Positions 19,054-28,235 of a DNA stretch of 64,000 bases are shown piece by piece. Location: positions 1,080,501 through 1,144,500 of the forward strand of contig NC_009515.1 in assembly GCF_000016525.1 (NCBI RefSeq), in the 5' to 3' direction. Made by a program: the position numbers and the translations under genes. Source of the DNA: Methanobrevibacter smithii ATCC 35061 (GTDB taxonomy: Archaea; Methanobacteriota; Methanobacteria; Methanobacteriales; Methanobacteriaceae). Under the pieces are notes generated by a model that worked only from the letters and a program-made list of their open reading frames with translations, made no database searches and was not told the DNA's origin. How positions within the stretch are numbered: the first letter of the stretch is position 1; each line of letters starts with the position of its first letter.

Positions 19054-19578
19054 TTAATTATCCTCTAAACTTTTAATTCTTTTATCAATTTCTTCTAATT
19101 TTTCCTCAGTCTCTTTTTGGAAAGCTTTAGAAGATTTTTTGAATTTTTTAAAGCTTTTTTCTAAATCATCAACAGATTGAGTGGTTTTATCAAATCTGTC
19201 TTCAAGGTCTTTTAAATCATTAGTAGTAGCTAAAGACCAGCTTTGAATTAATTCTTCGCTTTTTTCATCTAAAAAAGCATCGATTTTATTAGAAAAAGCA
19301 TCAGTATTTAATCCAGACATATCAATATCACTTAATTTAATTTTAATTCTTTTACTCATTGATTCTTCTTTAGACTCTTCAACTGTGTCTTTTTCTCTAG
19401 ACAAATCATCATAGTCAGAATCATTTTGCAATATTTCACCCATATGCGGATCTGCAGTAGCTGGAACATAATTACGTAATTTCTGAACAGATGCGGGATT
19501 ATTTTGTAAATAGTAATAAACTAAAACTAAAATAGCTACTATTAAAATTACAATTGCAACAACATCAATAGGACCCAT
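19054..19578 (-). CDS. Membrane-anchored coiled-coil protein, unknown function
   Basis: 174 residues, not recognised. One N-terminal transmembrane helix (VVAIVILIVAILVLVYYYL) is followed by a charged soluble part, with Lys/Glu-rich heptad-like stretches from about 110 to the end (DLEDRFDKTTQSVDDLEKSF and EEKLEEIDKRIKSLE). The start ATG is preceded by GGTGAT. It lies 9 bp downstream of the next gene, which has the same architecture, so the two probably form an operon and perhaps a hetero-oligomer at the membrane. No homologous family with known function comes to mind. Confidence 0.75.
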   Translation of the reverse strand: MGPIDVVAIVILIVAILVLVYYYLQNNPASVQKLRNYVPATADPHMGEILQNDSDYDDLSREKDTVEESKEESMSKRIKIKLSDIDMSGLNTDAFSNKIDAFLDEKSEELIQSWSLATTNDLKDLEDRFDKTTQSVDDLEKSFKKFKKSSKAFQKETEEKLEEIDKRIKSLEDN

Positions 19579-19587
19579 AATATCACC

Positions 19588-19989
19588 TTATTGTTTTTTG
19601 AGTTTAGCTTCTTTAGCTTCGATTTCTTTAAGCATTTTTTCTAATTTTTTCTGTTCAGTCTGTGCTTCTAGGCGAGCTAAACGTTCATTAATTTCACTGT
19701 GCAAGTAACCAACTTCACTTCTTACTTGTGTTGTTGATTGTCTTATAGCTGAAAGGCTGTCTTGTTGCTCTTGAGGTAATGGAATTGGATTATCCATTAA
19801 ACGTTTAGATTCAATATCTTTTTCAATCATTGACATCTTCTTAAGTTCTATTTCTTTTTCAAGAAGTACTATAGAAGTTTTAGATTTAGCAACACTCTTC
19901 CATTGAACAGCAACAATAATCACAACAAAAGCTATTATAACCAATATAATCAAAATAAAAAGTTGGTCAGGTATTGTTGGAATATCCAT
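19588..19989 (-). CDS. Small membrane-anchored coiled-coil protein
   Basis: 133 residues from the ATG at 19989, chosen because GGAGG lies six bases ahead of it; an ATG at 20001 would overlap that site. A transmembrane helix (LFILIILVIIAFVVIIVAV) near the N-terminus is followed by a Lys/Glu-rich helical region with predicted coiled coil (EINERLARLEAQTEQKKLEK). Function unknown. It is first in a two-gene unit with 19054-19578 and has the same topology. It is divergent from methionine aminopeptidase with an 88-bp spacer. Confidence 0.75.
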   Translation of the reverse strand: MDIPTIPDQLFILIILVIIAFVVIIVAVQWKSVAKSKTSIVLLEKEIELKKMSMIEKDIESKRLMDNPIPLPQEQQDSLSAIRQSTTQVRSEVGYLHSEINERLARLEAQTEQKKLEKMLKEIEAKEAKLKKQ

Positions 19990-20077
19990 AATTGCCTCCA
20001 TATTAATTTAGTATATTAATAATTAATATAAAATAAAGTATATAAATATTATTATAATTAAAAAAAGGTTTGTTAAG

Positions 20078-20998
20078 ATGATTGATTCTTATTTAAAAGC
20101 AGGTAAAATTCTTTCCCAAATAAGAAAAGAAGCCTCAAAAATGATTAAAGAAGGAACATTAGTACTCGATTTAGTTGAATTTGTAGAAAATGAAACCATT
20201 AAACAGGGAGCAGGAATTTCATTTCCATGCAATGTATCAATAAATGAAGTAGCTGCACATTATACTTCTCCATTAAACGATGAAACAATGATTTATGCTG
20301 GAGATTTAGTTAAATTAGACTTAGGTACAGAAATTGACGGTTATATTGCAGATTCAGCTATTACAGTAATGGCACCTGGGAAAAATTTAGATGAACGTTT
20401 TACCCAGGACGAAATAAATTTAAGGCAGGATATTATTGAAGCATCTGCAGCAGGACTGGATGCAGCCATAAGTACTGTTAGAGCAGGAGTAACTGTAGGA
20501 GAAATTGGTGCTGCTGTTGAAGAAGCCATAAACGAATATAAATTAAATCCAATAGCTAATCTTACAGGACACAGCCTAGAACAATACAATCTGCATGCAG
20601 GGATTTCAGTTCCGAATATAGACAACCATGATGAAACTGTCCTTGAAGAGGGTCAGGCAGTAGCTATTGAACCATTTGCAACTGACGGAATTGGATTCGT
20701 AAATGATGCTCCTGGAACATACATTTATTCTTTTTTAGCTAACAAACCATTTAGATTAAAACACACTAAAAACGTATTAACTAATATTAAACATAACTAC
20801 CCTTATTTACCATTTTCCGGAAGATGGTTAACAAAAGAATTTAAAGAAAACAGACTGAACGTGTCTTTAAAACAATTATCAGAAGCAATGGCAATTTATC
20901 CATACCATCCACTTAAAGAAAAAACAGGATGTCTTGTAAGTCAAAAAGAACACACAGTAATTGTTGAAAAAGAAGGCTGTACAGTTACAACCTTATAA
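20078..20998 (+). CDS. map: Methionine aminopeptidase, type II
   Basis: 306 residues removing N-terminal Met from nascent proteins in the cytosol. The pita-bread fold residues are present: His in AAHYTSPL, the metal-binding Asp pair in VKLDLGTEIDGYIADSAI, His in TGHSLEQYNLH, Glu in AIEPFATDG, and Glu in the late EHTVIVEKEGC. The insert before the last Glu marks the archaeal/eukaryotic type II class. The length fits archaeal MetAP2. The gene is monocistronic, with a short AAGGT ribosome site upstream. Confidence 0.96.
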   Translation: MIDSYLKAGKILSQIRKEASKMIKEGTLVLDLVEFVENETIKQGAGISFPCNVSINEVAAHYTSPLNDETMIYAGDLVKLDLGTEIDGYIADSAITVMAPGKNLDERFTQDEINLRQDIIEASAAGLDAAISTVRAGVTVGEIGAAVEEAINEYKLNPIANLTGHSLEQYNLHAGISVPNIDNHDETVLEEGQAVAIEPFATDGIGFVNDAPGTYIYSFLANKPFRLKHTKNVLTNIKHNYPYLPFSGRWLTKEFKENRLNVSLKQLSEAMAIYPYHPLKEKTGCLVSQKEHTVIVEKEGCTVTTL

Positions 20999-21023
20999 AA
21001 AAAATAAAAAATAAAAAGAAGAT

Positions 21024-21881
21024 TTAGTAATAAGTAGGAGTCATAACTCCCATTTTTGCTCTTCTTTCTATTTCTTTTTTACCTTTGTCTTTTTTACCTT
21101 TAGCTAATTTTTCAAGTAAACCAAGACCAGGTTTTACATCATCCATAGGTTTTGTTTCAATTAAACCAGCATCCACTGCAGCTGAGAAAATATCTGCTCC
21201 AGCATCAGTTCTGGTTAATACAGTAGACCATCCGTCAGGAGCACCAACAGATCCGGTTGAAATATCTGCAAATTCACAGACATAATCATTACAGATATTA
21301 CATCCTGCTTGTTCATATCCGTGAGTAGCTTTAATCGGAATACCTTGAGGTTCATCACTGCCTTCAGTGTATATCCAGAATTTTCCTTTTCCAATATCCA
21401 TTTTTGTTACTTTATCCAAATCAACATCCATTAAACCTTTAGTAAAAGTATCTAATGAAGCCATTGGGAAGTTTTCCATACAAAAGATACCGACTAATAA
21501 TTTAATTTTATCAGCGATGAATCTTGTAGAGAATGGATATGCCTGCATTTTTCTAATACCTTGCATTTGACAAGGAGTAACAACAGTTCCGATTGATTCA
21601 ATACCATGTTGACGTGCTGCTTCTTTTATTCCCCATACATTAGGAGACATTGAATATTTAGTTCCAGCAGCTGAAAGAATTTCATCAGCGGTAGTAGCTA
21701 TTTCTGGAATAGGAACCCAGTCATCACCTGGGTCTCCAGCTACAACAGCACCTTCAATAATATTATTTTCTAATGCATAAATAAGTAATGCAGAAGCAAT
21801 ACCACCGTCTTGAGCTACTTCCTGAATTCTTTTATCAGTGGATCTAGCTGCTACAGCTTCTTTGTAAGTACCTAATACCAT
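21024..21881 (-). CDS. frhB: Coenzyme F420-reducing hydrogenase, beta subunit
   Basis: 285 residues. FrhB carries FAD and a [4Fe-4S] cluster and passes electrons from the hydrogenase core to F420. [30 protein letters not shown] and [30 protein letters not shown]-type motifs are diagnostic of the FrhB/FdhB family. The start is ATG 21881, seven bases after GGAGGAG; a TTG two codons upstream is less likely. It is the last gene of frhADGB and begins 12 bp after frhG. Confidence 0.96.
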   Translation of the reverse strand: MVLGTYKEAVAARSTDKRIQEVAQDGGIASALLIYALENNIIEGAVVAGDPGDDWVPIPEIATTADEILSAAGTKYSMSPNVWGIKEAARQHGIESIGTVVTPCQMQGIRKMQAYPFSTRFIADKIKLLVGIFCMENFPMASLDTFTKGLMDVDLDKVTKMDIGKGKFWIYTEGSDEPQGIPIKATHGYEQAGCNICNDYVCEFADISTGSVGAPDGWSTVLTRTDAGADIFSAAVDAGLIETKPMDDVKPGLGLLEKLAKGKKDKGKKEIERRAKMGVMTPTYY

Positions 21882-21893
21882 AATCAACTCCTC

Positions 21894-22724
21894 CTAAAGT
21901 CCTGTATCCTTTTTAATTTGTGTTAAAGGTAACCATGATCTTGGACACATTGTGTAACAAGAACCACATTTAATACATCTGTCAGTATTAATAGTTGGTC
22001 TGCCTTCAACCATATCTATAGCTCTAGTTTGACATGCAAGAGCACAACTTCCACAACCACTACATAATCCTTGACGGATAATGTTGTTTAATAAATCACA
22101 ACCGCATGCATTAGAACAAGCTGCTAAATCAAGTGCAGGTTGTAAGTATTCCATATCTCCATTACATAATGCTACAACAGTTTTTGCAATCATTTCAGGA
22201 GCTACTGGACAACCTGGAAGTGCTACATCCACTTTTACTAATGAGCTGATTGGTAAGAAAGATTCATGTTTAGGTTGAGCTTGTTGTCCACCACGAGCAT
22301 AAGTTGTGAAACAACCGTTTAAAGCACAAGAACCAAATGCACAAATTAATGCAGATTTTTCTCTAGCTTCTAAAAGTTCGTGTACACTGTGTTCATCTTG
22401 TAAACATACAGAACCTTCAATTAAACATAAGTCCATTTCTGGCATTTCCCATAAGTCAACTAAAGTTTGACCATATACAATATCTACCATCTCTGTAAGT
22501 ACAACATCTAAAATGTCATAGTTTTCAGTTAAGGACATACCATCTCCAGTACAACCACTTAAGTGAATGTAACCTATACGTGGTTTGTTGGTTGCTGTTT
22601 CTTGTTTGGTTTCTGCTACAGGAGCTGCTGTTTCTTCAACTTCAGGAGCAGATTCTATTTTTTGTTTGGTTTCTGCTTTAGGTTTTTCAGAACCACCAAA
22701 AGCTTTTCTAATTTTATCAAACAT
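21894..22724 (-). CDS. frhG: Coenzyme F420-reducing hydrogenase, gamma subunit
   Basis: 276 residues. This is the small [Fe-S] subunit of the NiFe hydrogenase, with [12 protein letters not shown] near residue 55 as the proximal-cluster Cys region and [17 protein letters not shown] and two C-terminal ferredoxin-type sites ([22 protein letters not shown]). A Lys/Glu/Ala-rich N-terminal segment of about 45 residues precedes the core and looks like a flexible extension. The start codon overlaps the frhD stop in a TAATG arrangement, so translation is probably coupled. Confidence 0.96.
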   Translation of the reverse strand: MFDKIRKAFGGSEKPKAETKQKIESAPEVEETAAPVAETKQETATNKPRIGYIHLSGCTGDGMSLTENYDILDVVLTEMVDIVYGQTLVDLWEMPEMDLCLIEGSVCLQDEHSVHELLEAREKSALICAFGSCALNGCFTTYARGGQQAQPKHESFLPISSLVKVDVALPGCPVAPEMIAKTVVALCNGDMEYLQPALDLAACSNACGCDLLNNIIRQGLCSGCGSCALACQTRAIDMVEGRPTINTDRCIKCGSCYTMCPRSWLPLTQIKKDTGL

Positions 22725-23197
22725 TATTTTACCCCGATTTCTTTTAAAATAATATCCATAGCTTCAGGAATTGCCTTTTCAACAGGTTCAGTTAAACCCA
22801 TTTCAACATCAGGAGAGGAAATCTCTTGAGGTTTGCATCCAACAATAATCACCTCACAATCTTTAGCAAGCTCGTGAAGAGGCTCTTCAACAGGCCAGGA
22901 ATGAACATTTTCATATTTTCCTCTAGGCATGTCATAAGGGCTAAATATTTTAACAGTCCCTGGTTCTGCATCAAACTCAACAACATCAATTACAATAACT
23001 TTTTTCCAATATTCATCAGGAAGAGAAAAAATAAAGTGTGTTGCTCCGGTTCCAGCATCAATAAACATAACTTCGTCAGGCATCTCTTTGTCTTCGAAAT
23101 ATTCTTCTAATTTATGAATAACAAATGGTCCAAAACCATCATCTTTAAATAAAATATTTCCGCATCCCACTACGATTGTCTCTGCATGATAAGGCAT
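22724..23197 (-). CDS. frhD: Hydrogenase maturation protease (endopeptidase)
   Basis: 157 residues of the HycI/HoxM family, which cleaves the C-terminal tail of the large subunit after Ni insertion. The [18 protein letters not shown] motif and the Asp in [11 protein letters not shown] are metal-sensing residues of the family. It sits between frhA and frhG, as in other methanogens. Its expected substrate is FrhA, whose C-terminus carries DPCLSCATH plus a 19-residue tail. Confidence 0.94.
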   Translation of the reverse strand: MPYHAETIVVGCGNILFKDDGFGPFVIHKLEEYFEDKEMPDEVMFIDAGTGATHFIFSLPDEYWKKVIVIDVVEFDAEPGTVKIFSPYDMPRGKYENVHSWPVEEPLHELAKDCEVIIVGCKPQEISSPDVEMGLTEPVEKAIPEAMDIILKEIGVK

Positions 23198-23216
23198 ATA
23201 ATTTCCTCCTAGCTCC

Positions 23217-24434
23217 TTATATTCTCACCATATCGTTTTTAAGTATACTTTTATCCTCATCATCAACTACCATTACGTGAGTTGCACATGATAAACATGG
23301 GTCGTAAGCTCTGATAACATCTGCACCATATTTATGATGGAAACCTTCAGTAGCTGGTCCCATTGTTGGAATATTCCAAGTAGTTGGTACAATAGCTGAA
23401 TAGAATTGGATTTTACTATCTTTAACATTAGCCATGTGTACATTAGTACCCCTAGGTCCTTCAATTACACCAATACCTAATTTACCAGTTCCTCTGTCAT
23501 CATAATCTGCTCTAGCTGGAGCGGAAGTATCAATTTGTTCAAGAAGATCAATAGTTAAATTATAATTATTTAACATTTCTTCAGCTCTAGCTACATGTTG
23601 AGCAACTACACCTTTATCTTTAAATCCGTTGAATTTATCCATTCTTGCCCTAGGACCTGTTTCAACGTTTTTACCATTGATTAAAGGAATGGTGGTACAT
23701 GCTTTTTTACCTATTTCCGGATCATCATACCAAGCTTCAGGTAAAACTTCTGAGAAATTATCATAATCAAATTCATCGAGATTACCGTATGATGCACTAG
23801 ATGCTAAAAGTGGTGCATCTACAACTCCTAAACCTTCAGGAAGTTCTCTTGCAGCAATGAAAGATTTCATTAATTCCACATGTTTTTCCATATCCGGTTT
23901 AAAAGCTTTTAACCTATCAATCAATTTATCTTTTGTAGCTGAAGTAATGTTTCTAGCCATACCACCTACTCTAATATCAGATGGGTGAATACCTTCACCA
24001 GCAAGCATATCAACTACATACTGTACATTTTTCCTAACAGCAGATACACTTTTAACTGCAGTAGTGAAATCTTCTTCAGGTACAAAGTCAGGTGCAATTA
24101 AAAAATGGTGAATTGCAGCACTGTTAACACCATGTGCAGCTAAAGTAGCCTGTCTTAATAATTTTCCTGCTTTAGGAACTTCGATATCTAATGAATGGTC
24201 GATAGCTTCTACAGAAGCTAAAGTATGTGGTATTGGGCAGACACCACAAATCCTTTGACATAAAACAGGAGCTGTTTCAGGATTTTTACCTGCAACCATT
24301 TTTTCTAAACCCCTAACTGGAGTGATACTTAAATATCTACCTTTTGTAACAATCCCTTCATCATCGACTTCCATGACAAGTTCGGCATGGCCCTCTTGAC
24401 GAGATGTTGGGGATATAACTATTCTGTCTTTCAA
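23217..24434 (-). CDS. frhA: Coenzyme F420-reducing hydrogenase, alpha (NiFe) subunit
   Basis: 405 residues. This is the large NiFe subunit of the F420-reducing hydrogenase, which uses H2 to reduce F420 for methanogenesis. Ni/Fe ligands are in RICGVC (C63, C66) and DPCLSCATH (C380, C383). The residues after H386 are the tail expected to be cut by FrhD. I chose the TTG at 24434 because GAGGTGA precedes it by five bases and because homologues begin close to [19 protein letters not shown] seven codons further upstream would put that ribosome site inside the gene. It is the first gene of frhADGB. A TATA-like TATATATAATATAG lies at about 24496-24509. Confidence 0.95.
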   Translation of the reverse strand: MKDRIVISPTSRQEGHAELVMEVDDEGIVTKGRYLSITPVRGLEKMVAGKNPETAPVLCQRICGVCPIPHTLASVEAIDHSLDIEVPKAGKLLRQATLAAHGVNSAAIHHFLIAPDFVPEEDFTTAVKSVSAVRKNVQYVVDMLAGEGIHPSDIRVGGMARNITSATKDKLIDRLKAFKPDMEKHVELMKSFIAARELPEGLGVVDAPLLASSASYGNLDEFDYDNFSEVLPEAWYDDPEIGKKACTTIPLINGKNVETGPRARMDKFNGFKDKGVVAQHVARAEEMLNNYNLTIDLLEQIDTSAPARADYDDRGTGKLGIGVIEGPRGTNVHMANVKDSKIQFYSAIVPTTWNIPTMGPATEGFHHKYGADVIRAYDPCLSCATHVMVVDDEDKSILKNDMVRI

Positions 24435-24633
24435 ATGTGTCACCTCTCTTTTCAAAAAAAATTAGAAACTAACATTTAATATTTATAACCAATATTCTAT
24501 ATATAATATAGTTTAAATTACAAATAGAAAACTATAAATAATATAATATTAATTTTATTAACTAATCTACGATAATTAATACATGGATTAAATTTATAAG
24601 TTAAATTAACCTAATATAATATTATTGTAAAAA

Positions 24634-24656
24634 AATAGTACATACAATGTACTATT
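24634..24656. promoter_or_regulatory. Perfect 10-bp palindrome with TGTACT half-sites
   Basis: AATAGTACAT and ATGTACTATT are exact inverted copies separated by ACA. Each arm holds one TGTACT hexamer, the same hexamer found twice in the trp promoter (45423-45458). It lies 47 bp before the TTG start at 24704 and in the divergent spacer with frhA. It is probably an operator; the regulator is unknown. Confidence 0.5.
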
Positions 24657-24703
24657 AATCAAAATTTAATTACAATTTTATTAATTAAAATGGAGGTAAT
24701 ACC

Positions 24704-25267
24704 TTGGATAAATCAAATATAATAATTTCTATCATAATTGTTATATGTATTGCTGCTGGAGTTGCCGCTTATGGAATAACCAATAGTGAAAATCCAATTT
24801 TCAGTAATTTAAATAGTTTAGACTCTGGTAGTGGTGATTCTGGCAACGGTATTGGAAACAACACAACACACCATGATTCCCCAAGTACCAGCAGTCATGG
24901 AAGTGGAGGAACTGGAGCAGGAAGTGGAAGTGGAGTTAGTTCAGGTTCCGGCTCAGGCTCAGGTTCTGGATCAGGTTCCGGCTCAGGTTCTGGATCAGGT
25001 TCCGGCTCAGGTTCTGGATCAGGTTCCGGCTCAGGCTCAGGTTCTGGATCCGGAGGTGGTAACCCTCATACCCCAACTACAAAAATAACTCAAAGTGAAG
25101 CAAGAGACATAGCTAATCAGCATATTGAGCAATCTGGATGGTATGCAGGAACCCCAGTATTATCTGCAGACAGAACTCTTTGGTATGTTCCGATTTATGA
25201 TCAAAACGGTAACACTGTAGATAGTATGGCAGTGAATGCCAATACTGCTGAGGTTACTAAAAATTAA
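24704..25267 (+). CDS. Surface protein with Gly-Ser repeat linker and PepSY-like domain
   Basis: 187 residues. The start is TTG behind GGAGGT (spacing six). An N-terminal hydrophobic helix ([20 protein letters not shown]) acts as signal anchor. It is followed by an Asn/Ser-rich stretch, a (Gly-Ser) dipeptide run at about residues 80-117, and a C-terminal ~60-residue domain ([14 protein letters not shown]...[20 protein letters not shown]) resembling PepSY-like modules. It is predicted to sit outside the membrane with the domain held on a flexible stalk. The function is unknown. The repeat-rich, somewhat more GC-rich centre suggests slippage-prone length variation. Confidence 0.75.
   Translation: MDKSNIIISIIIVICIAAGVAAYGITNSENPIFSNLNSLDSGSGDSGNGIGNNTTHHDSPSTSSHGSGGTGAGSGSGVSSGSGSGSGSGSGSGSGSGSGSGSGSGSGSGSGSGSGSGGGNPHTPTTKITQSEARDIANQHIEQSGWYAGTPVLSADRTLWYVPIYDQNGNTVDSMAVNANTAEVTKN
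24942..25052 (+). repeat. Tandem 24-bp repeats encoding Gly-Ser
   Basis: A 24-bp unit built from GGTTCCGGCTCAGG and TTCTGGATCA is repeated about three times, flanked by partial copies. The frame is kept because the unit is a multiple of three. This is a coding repeat, not a CRISPR: there are no unique spacers. Confidence 0.85.
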
Positions 25268-25377
25268 ATTATTCTTTTTATTTTATTTTTTAAAAATTTT
25301 CAAATTTAAAATAATAATTTCCAATATAGTTAACTATAAATACTAAAACATACAAAATTTAGTATTGTTGTATATAA

Positions 25378-25451
25378 GGGCCCGTAGCCTAGCTGGATAG
25401 GGCGTCGGACTTCTAATCCGAAGACCCCGGGTTCAAATCCCGGCGGGTCCG
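25378..25451 (+). tRNA. tRNA-Arg (TCT)
   Basis: Cloverleaf with acceptor GGGCCCG/CGGGTCC, anticodon loop CTTCTAA (anticodon TCT), T-loop GTTCAAATC and discriminator G. CCA is not encoded. A box A-like CTATAAATA at about 25334 lies roughly 40 bp upstream. Confidence 0.94.
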
Positions 25452-25512
25452 TATTTCTTATAAAATCTTTTTTTAAAAATACAAAATTTATTAACAAATA
25501 TTATTTTAACAT

Positions 25513-25586
25513 GGGCTTGTAGCCTAGTCTGGAAGGGCGTAAGACTCCTAATCTTAAGATCGAGGGTTCAAATCCCTCCAAGTCCG
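25513..25586 (+). tRNA. tRNA-Arg (CCT)
   Basis: Cloverleaf with acceptor GGGCTTG/CAAGTCC, anticodon loop CTCCTAA (anticodon CCT), T-loop GTTCAAATC and discriminator G. It lies 61 bp after tRNA-Arg(TCT). The two share most of their 5' halves, suggesting an old duplication. Confidence 0.93.
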
Positions 25587-25660
25587 TATTTTTTTACTAA
25601 TTTTACTAAACCTTAGCGATAGCTTTCTTTAAAAAAAATAACTTTGAGACAAAGAAAAAC

Positions 25661-25695
25661 TTTATATATGTTCATATGAATATATGTTCATATGA
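25661..25695 (+). promoter_or_regulatory. TATA box and duplicated ArsR/SmtB-type operator over the start codon
   Basis: TTTATATA (25661-25668) is a TATA box 28 nt before the ATG, so the transcript is probably leaderless. The 16-mer ATATATGTTCATATGA occurs twice without a gap (25664-25679 and 25680-25695). Across the junction CATATGAA and TTCATATG form an 8-bp inverted repeat with a 6-bp spacer. The TGAACA...TTCA core resembles SmtB/ArsR operators. Binding would block both TATA and the start site. Confidence 0.75.
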
Positions 25696-26048
25696 GTTCA
25701 AATGATGTATGTGAAATCAAAAGTATCAGAACAGATATTGTTGATGATATTGCTCACAAGATGAAAGATGATGACATTATTCAGAAAACATGTAATCTCT
25801 TTAAAATATTAGGAGATGCAAACAGAGTAAAAATTATTTTAGCTCTCCAATATGGGGAATTATGTGTTTGTGAACTATCATTACTTCTTGATATGAGCCA
25901 ATCCAGTATATCACATCAATTAAGACATTTAAGAAATAGTAACATTGTTAAATTTAGAAAAGAAAACAAACAAATATTCTATTCTTTAATTGATGAAGAG
26001 ATACTCAATATCCTTGAAGAAGGCGAAGAATATGCAAACCAATCATAG
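25692..26048 (+). CDS. ArsR/SmtB-family metal-responsive repressor
   Basis: 118 residues with a winged helix-turn-helix (ILGDANRVKIILAL...LLLDMSQSSISHQLRHLRNSNIV). ELCVCEL (C58, C60) is the metal-sensing motif of the alpha-3 type found in CadC/ArsR. It is the first gene of a two-gene unit. Its stop overlaps the ATPase start by 17 bp, and its own promoter carries a duplicated operator. It is thus likely an autoregulated repressor that is released by Cd, Zn, Pb or similar ions. The exact metal is not determined by sequence alone. Confidence 0.9.
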   Translation: MSSNDVCEIKSIRTDIVDDIAHKMKDDDIIQKTCNLFKILGDANRVKIILALQYGELCVCELSLLLDMSQSSISHQLRHLRNSNIVKFRKENKQIFYSLIDEEILNILEEGEEYANQS

Positions 26049-28077
26049 TGCACATAAGCATGACAATTTAGAAGAACATCATCATCACCATGATGAAGAT
26101 GATTGCTGCGGACACAACCACCACGAGGAACACCACCATGAACATCACCATCACGATGATGATGACTGCTGTGGACATGATCATGGTTCTGGATGTGCTT
26201 GTGAAGCAGATTTATTAGAAAATATTGATAAAGAAGTAGATGTAGAACAGTCTAAAAAGCCATTGGGAATATTCGCAGTAGGAATAATCCTTTTAGCATT
26301 TGGATATGGTCTAGAAATATTTAATGTTGTTAATCCTGTTGTAAGTCAAGTAATCTTCTTAATAGCTGTAATCTACGTAGGAAGACATATAATAACAGAC
26401 GGAATTGTACATTTATTTGAAGGTAAAGTTAAAATTGAATTATTAATTACAATAGCTACTTTTGGAGCATTCCTTCTCCAGTCTGGAGAAGAAGGTGCAA
26501 TGTTAATGATTCTTTTCTATTTAGGAGAATATTTGGAACATTACTCATTAAACAAATCTAAAAGCTCATTAATAGAACTTGTTAAATTAACACCCGATAC
26601 AGCCATGGTAAAACATGGTGACCACGAACACGAAAAAGCAGTATCTGATATTATAATCGGAGACATTGTTGTTGTAAGACCTGGAGATAAAATACCTGTT
26701 GATGGAATTATTGTTGAAGGGACAACCTCTGTTAATCAGGCTTCAATTACCGGTGAGAGTTTGGCTGTAAGTAAAAGTATTGGGGATGAAGTATATGCAT
26801 CTACAATAAATGAAGAAGGATATATCGAAATTGAAGTAAACAAGGACAACAACGATACAATATTTGCTAAAATTATTGAATTGATTAAAAATTCCGAACA
26901 AAACAAGGCACATATCGATGTATTTATTGACAGATTTGCTGAATACTACACTCCAATTGTTGTAGTACTGGCTATTTTAGTAGCTATATTGCCTCCAATA
27001 TTATATGGAGCTTCAATAACTGACTGGACTTACAGAGCATTGACACTTTTAGTTATCTCCTGTCCATGTGCTTTAGTAATATCCACCCCAGTATCCATAG
27101 TATCAGCTATTACCAAAGGTACTAAAAACGGTATTATTATTAAAGGTGGAGAATATATTGAAGAATTAGCCAGAATTAAAGAAGTTTTATTTGATAAAAC
27201 AGGTACTTTAACTGAAGGTAAACTTGAAATAAATGAAGTTCAGGCATGCGACGGATATGATAAAGCAGAAATACTTAAAATAGCCTGCTCCATCGAATCC
27301 AAATCCAAACATCCTATTGCACATACATTTGTCCAATATAAAAAAGACCACAGCCTAGAATTGGAAGAAGTGGAAAACTTTGAATCAATAGCTGGAAAAG
27401 GTTTAAAAGGAGACATCAACGGACAAACTTACTTTATAGGTAACAAAACTTTATTCAGTCAGGATATAAATCTTGAAAACAATAAAATGAGCACCACAGC
27501 AATCATCGGAACTGAAAATGAAATTTATGGTTTGATTACCCTAAAAGATAAAATCAGAGACGAAACTCCATCTACAATAGCCAGTCTCAATGCTAAAGGA
27601 ATCAAAACAACCATGATTACAGGAGACAATGAGGCAACTGCCAAATTAGTGGCCGATGAAATCGGATTAAGTAATTACTATGCAGATTTACTTCCTCAGG
27701 ATAAAGTCAATATAGTATCCAATGCCGTTTCCAAACATCATGATGTAGCTATGGTCGGTGATGGAGTAAATGATACTCCTTCTCTTGCCCGTGCAAATGT
27801 AGGAATAGCTATGGGTCTTGAAGGTGCAGATGTAGCTATTGAAACAGCAGACATTGTGTTGCTTGAAGACAAGTTATCCAAAATTAATTTACTTGTTGAT
27901 TTAGCCAAAAAAACAATGGGTAAAATCAAATTCAATGTTGCTTTCTGTTTAAGTGTAAAAGTAATATTAATGATACTCGGTATCGCAGGATACATCAGCT
28001 TATGGGAAGCAGTTCTTATTGGAGATATGGGAATTACTTTACTTGTAGTAGGTAATTCATTGTTACTTGCAAAATAG
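26032..28077 (+). CDS. Zn/Cd/Pb-type P1B ATPase with His-rich N-terminus
   Basis: 681 residues exporting heavy metal. The N-terminus (about residues 1-60) is extremely His/Asp-rich with paired Cys (DDCCGH) and CACE, and replaces a classical HMA domain as metal chelator. The core has TGES, SCPCALV (C344, C346), DKTGTLTEG (D388), SKHPIA and GDGVNDTPSLA, defining a ZntA/CadA-like P1B pump. The start is the ATG at 26032 inside the repressor gene; an ATG at 25990 gives a longer N-terminus that is not family-like. It is translationally coupled to the ArsR gene and so under its control. Confidence 0.92.
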   Translation: MQTNHSAHKHDNLEEHHHHHDEDDCCGHNHHEEHHHEHHHHDDDDCCGHDHGSGCACEADLLENIDKEVDVEQSKKPLGIFAVGIILLAFGYGLEIFNVVNPVVSQVIFLIAVIYVGRHIITDGIVHLFEGKVKIELLITIATFGAFLLQSGEEGAMLMILFYLGEYLEHYSLNKSKSSLIELVKLTPDTAMVKHGDHEHEKAVSDIIIGDIVVVRPGDKIPVDGIIVEGTTSVNQASITGESLAVSKSIGDEVYASTINEEGYIEIEVNKDNNDTIFAKIIELIKNSEQNKAHIDVFIDRFAEYYTPIVVVLAILVAILPPILYGASITDWTYRALTLLVISCPCALVISTPVSIVSAITKGTKNGIIIKGGEYIEELARIKEVLFDKTGTLTEGKLEINEVQACDGYDKAEILKIACSIESKSKHPIAHTFVQYKKDHSLELEEVENFESIAGKGLKGDINGQTYFIGNKTLFSQDINLENNKMSTTAIIGTENEIYGLITLKDKIRDETPSTIASLNAKGIKTTMITGDNEATAKLVADEIGLSNYYADLLPQDKVNIVSNAVSKHHDVAMVGDGVNDTPSLARANVGIAMGLEGADVAIETADIVLLEDKLSKINLLVDLAKKTMGKIKFNVAFCLSVKVILMILGIAGYISLWEAVLIGDMGITLLVVGNSLLLAK

Positions 28078-28235
28078 ATTGGTCAAATTATCTATTTTTT
28101 CTTATTTTTTTATTGATTTCATTTTAAAATATTGTTTTAAGAATTAAAAATTGTTTTTATAAAAAACTATCTATTTTAAATAATTTACAAAGTAAACTAA
28201 ACTTGCAAATTAATTATTTAAAAAGTGATAAATTT

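Noticed and set aside
23273-23464. Short frame of 63 codons on the minus strand within frhA
   Set aside because: It overlaps frhA in another frame on the same strand and has no ribosome site or conserved pattern.
24942-25052. Short regular repeats resembling a CRISPR array
   Set aside because: Repeats are contiguous, keep a reading frame and lack spacers; no cas genes are in the window.
24831-25088. Out-of-frame reading of the Gly-Ser repeat ([10 protein letters not shown] pattern)
   Set aside because: It arises from the repeat read in another frame, and the real frame has an anchor, ribosome site and end domain.
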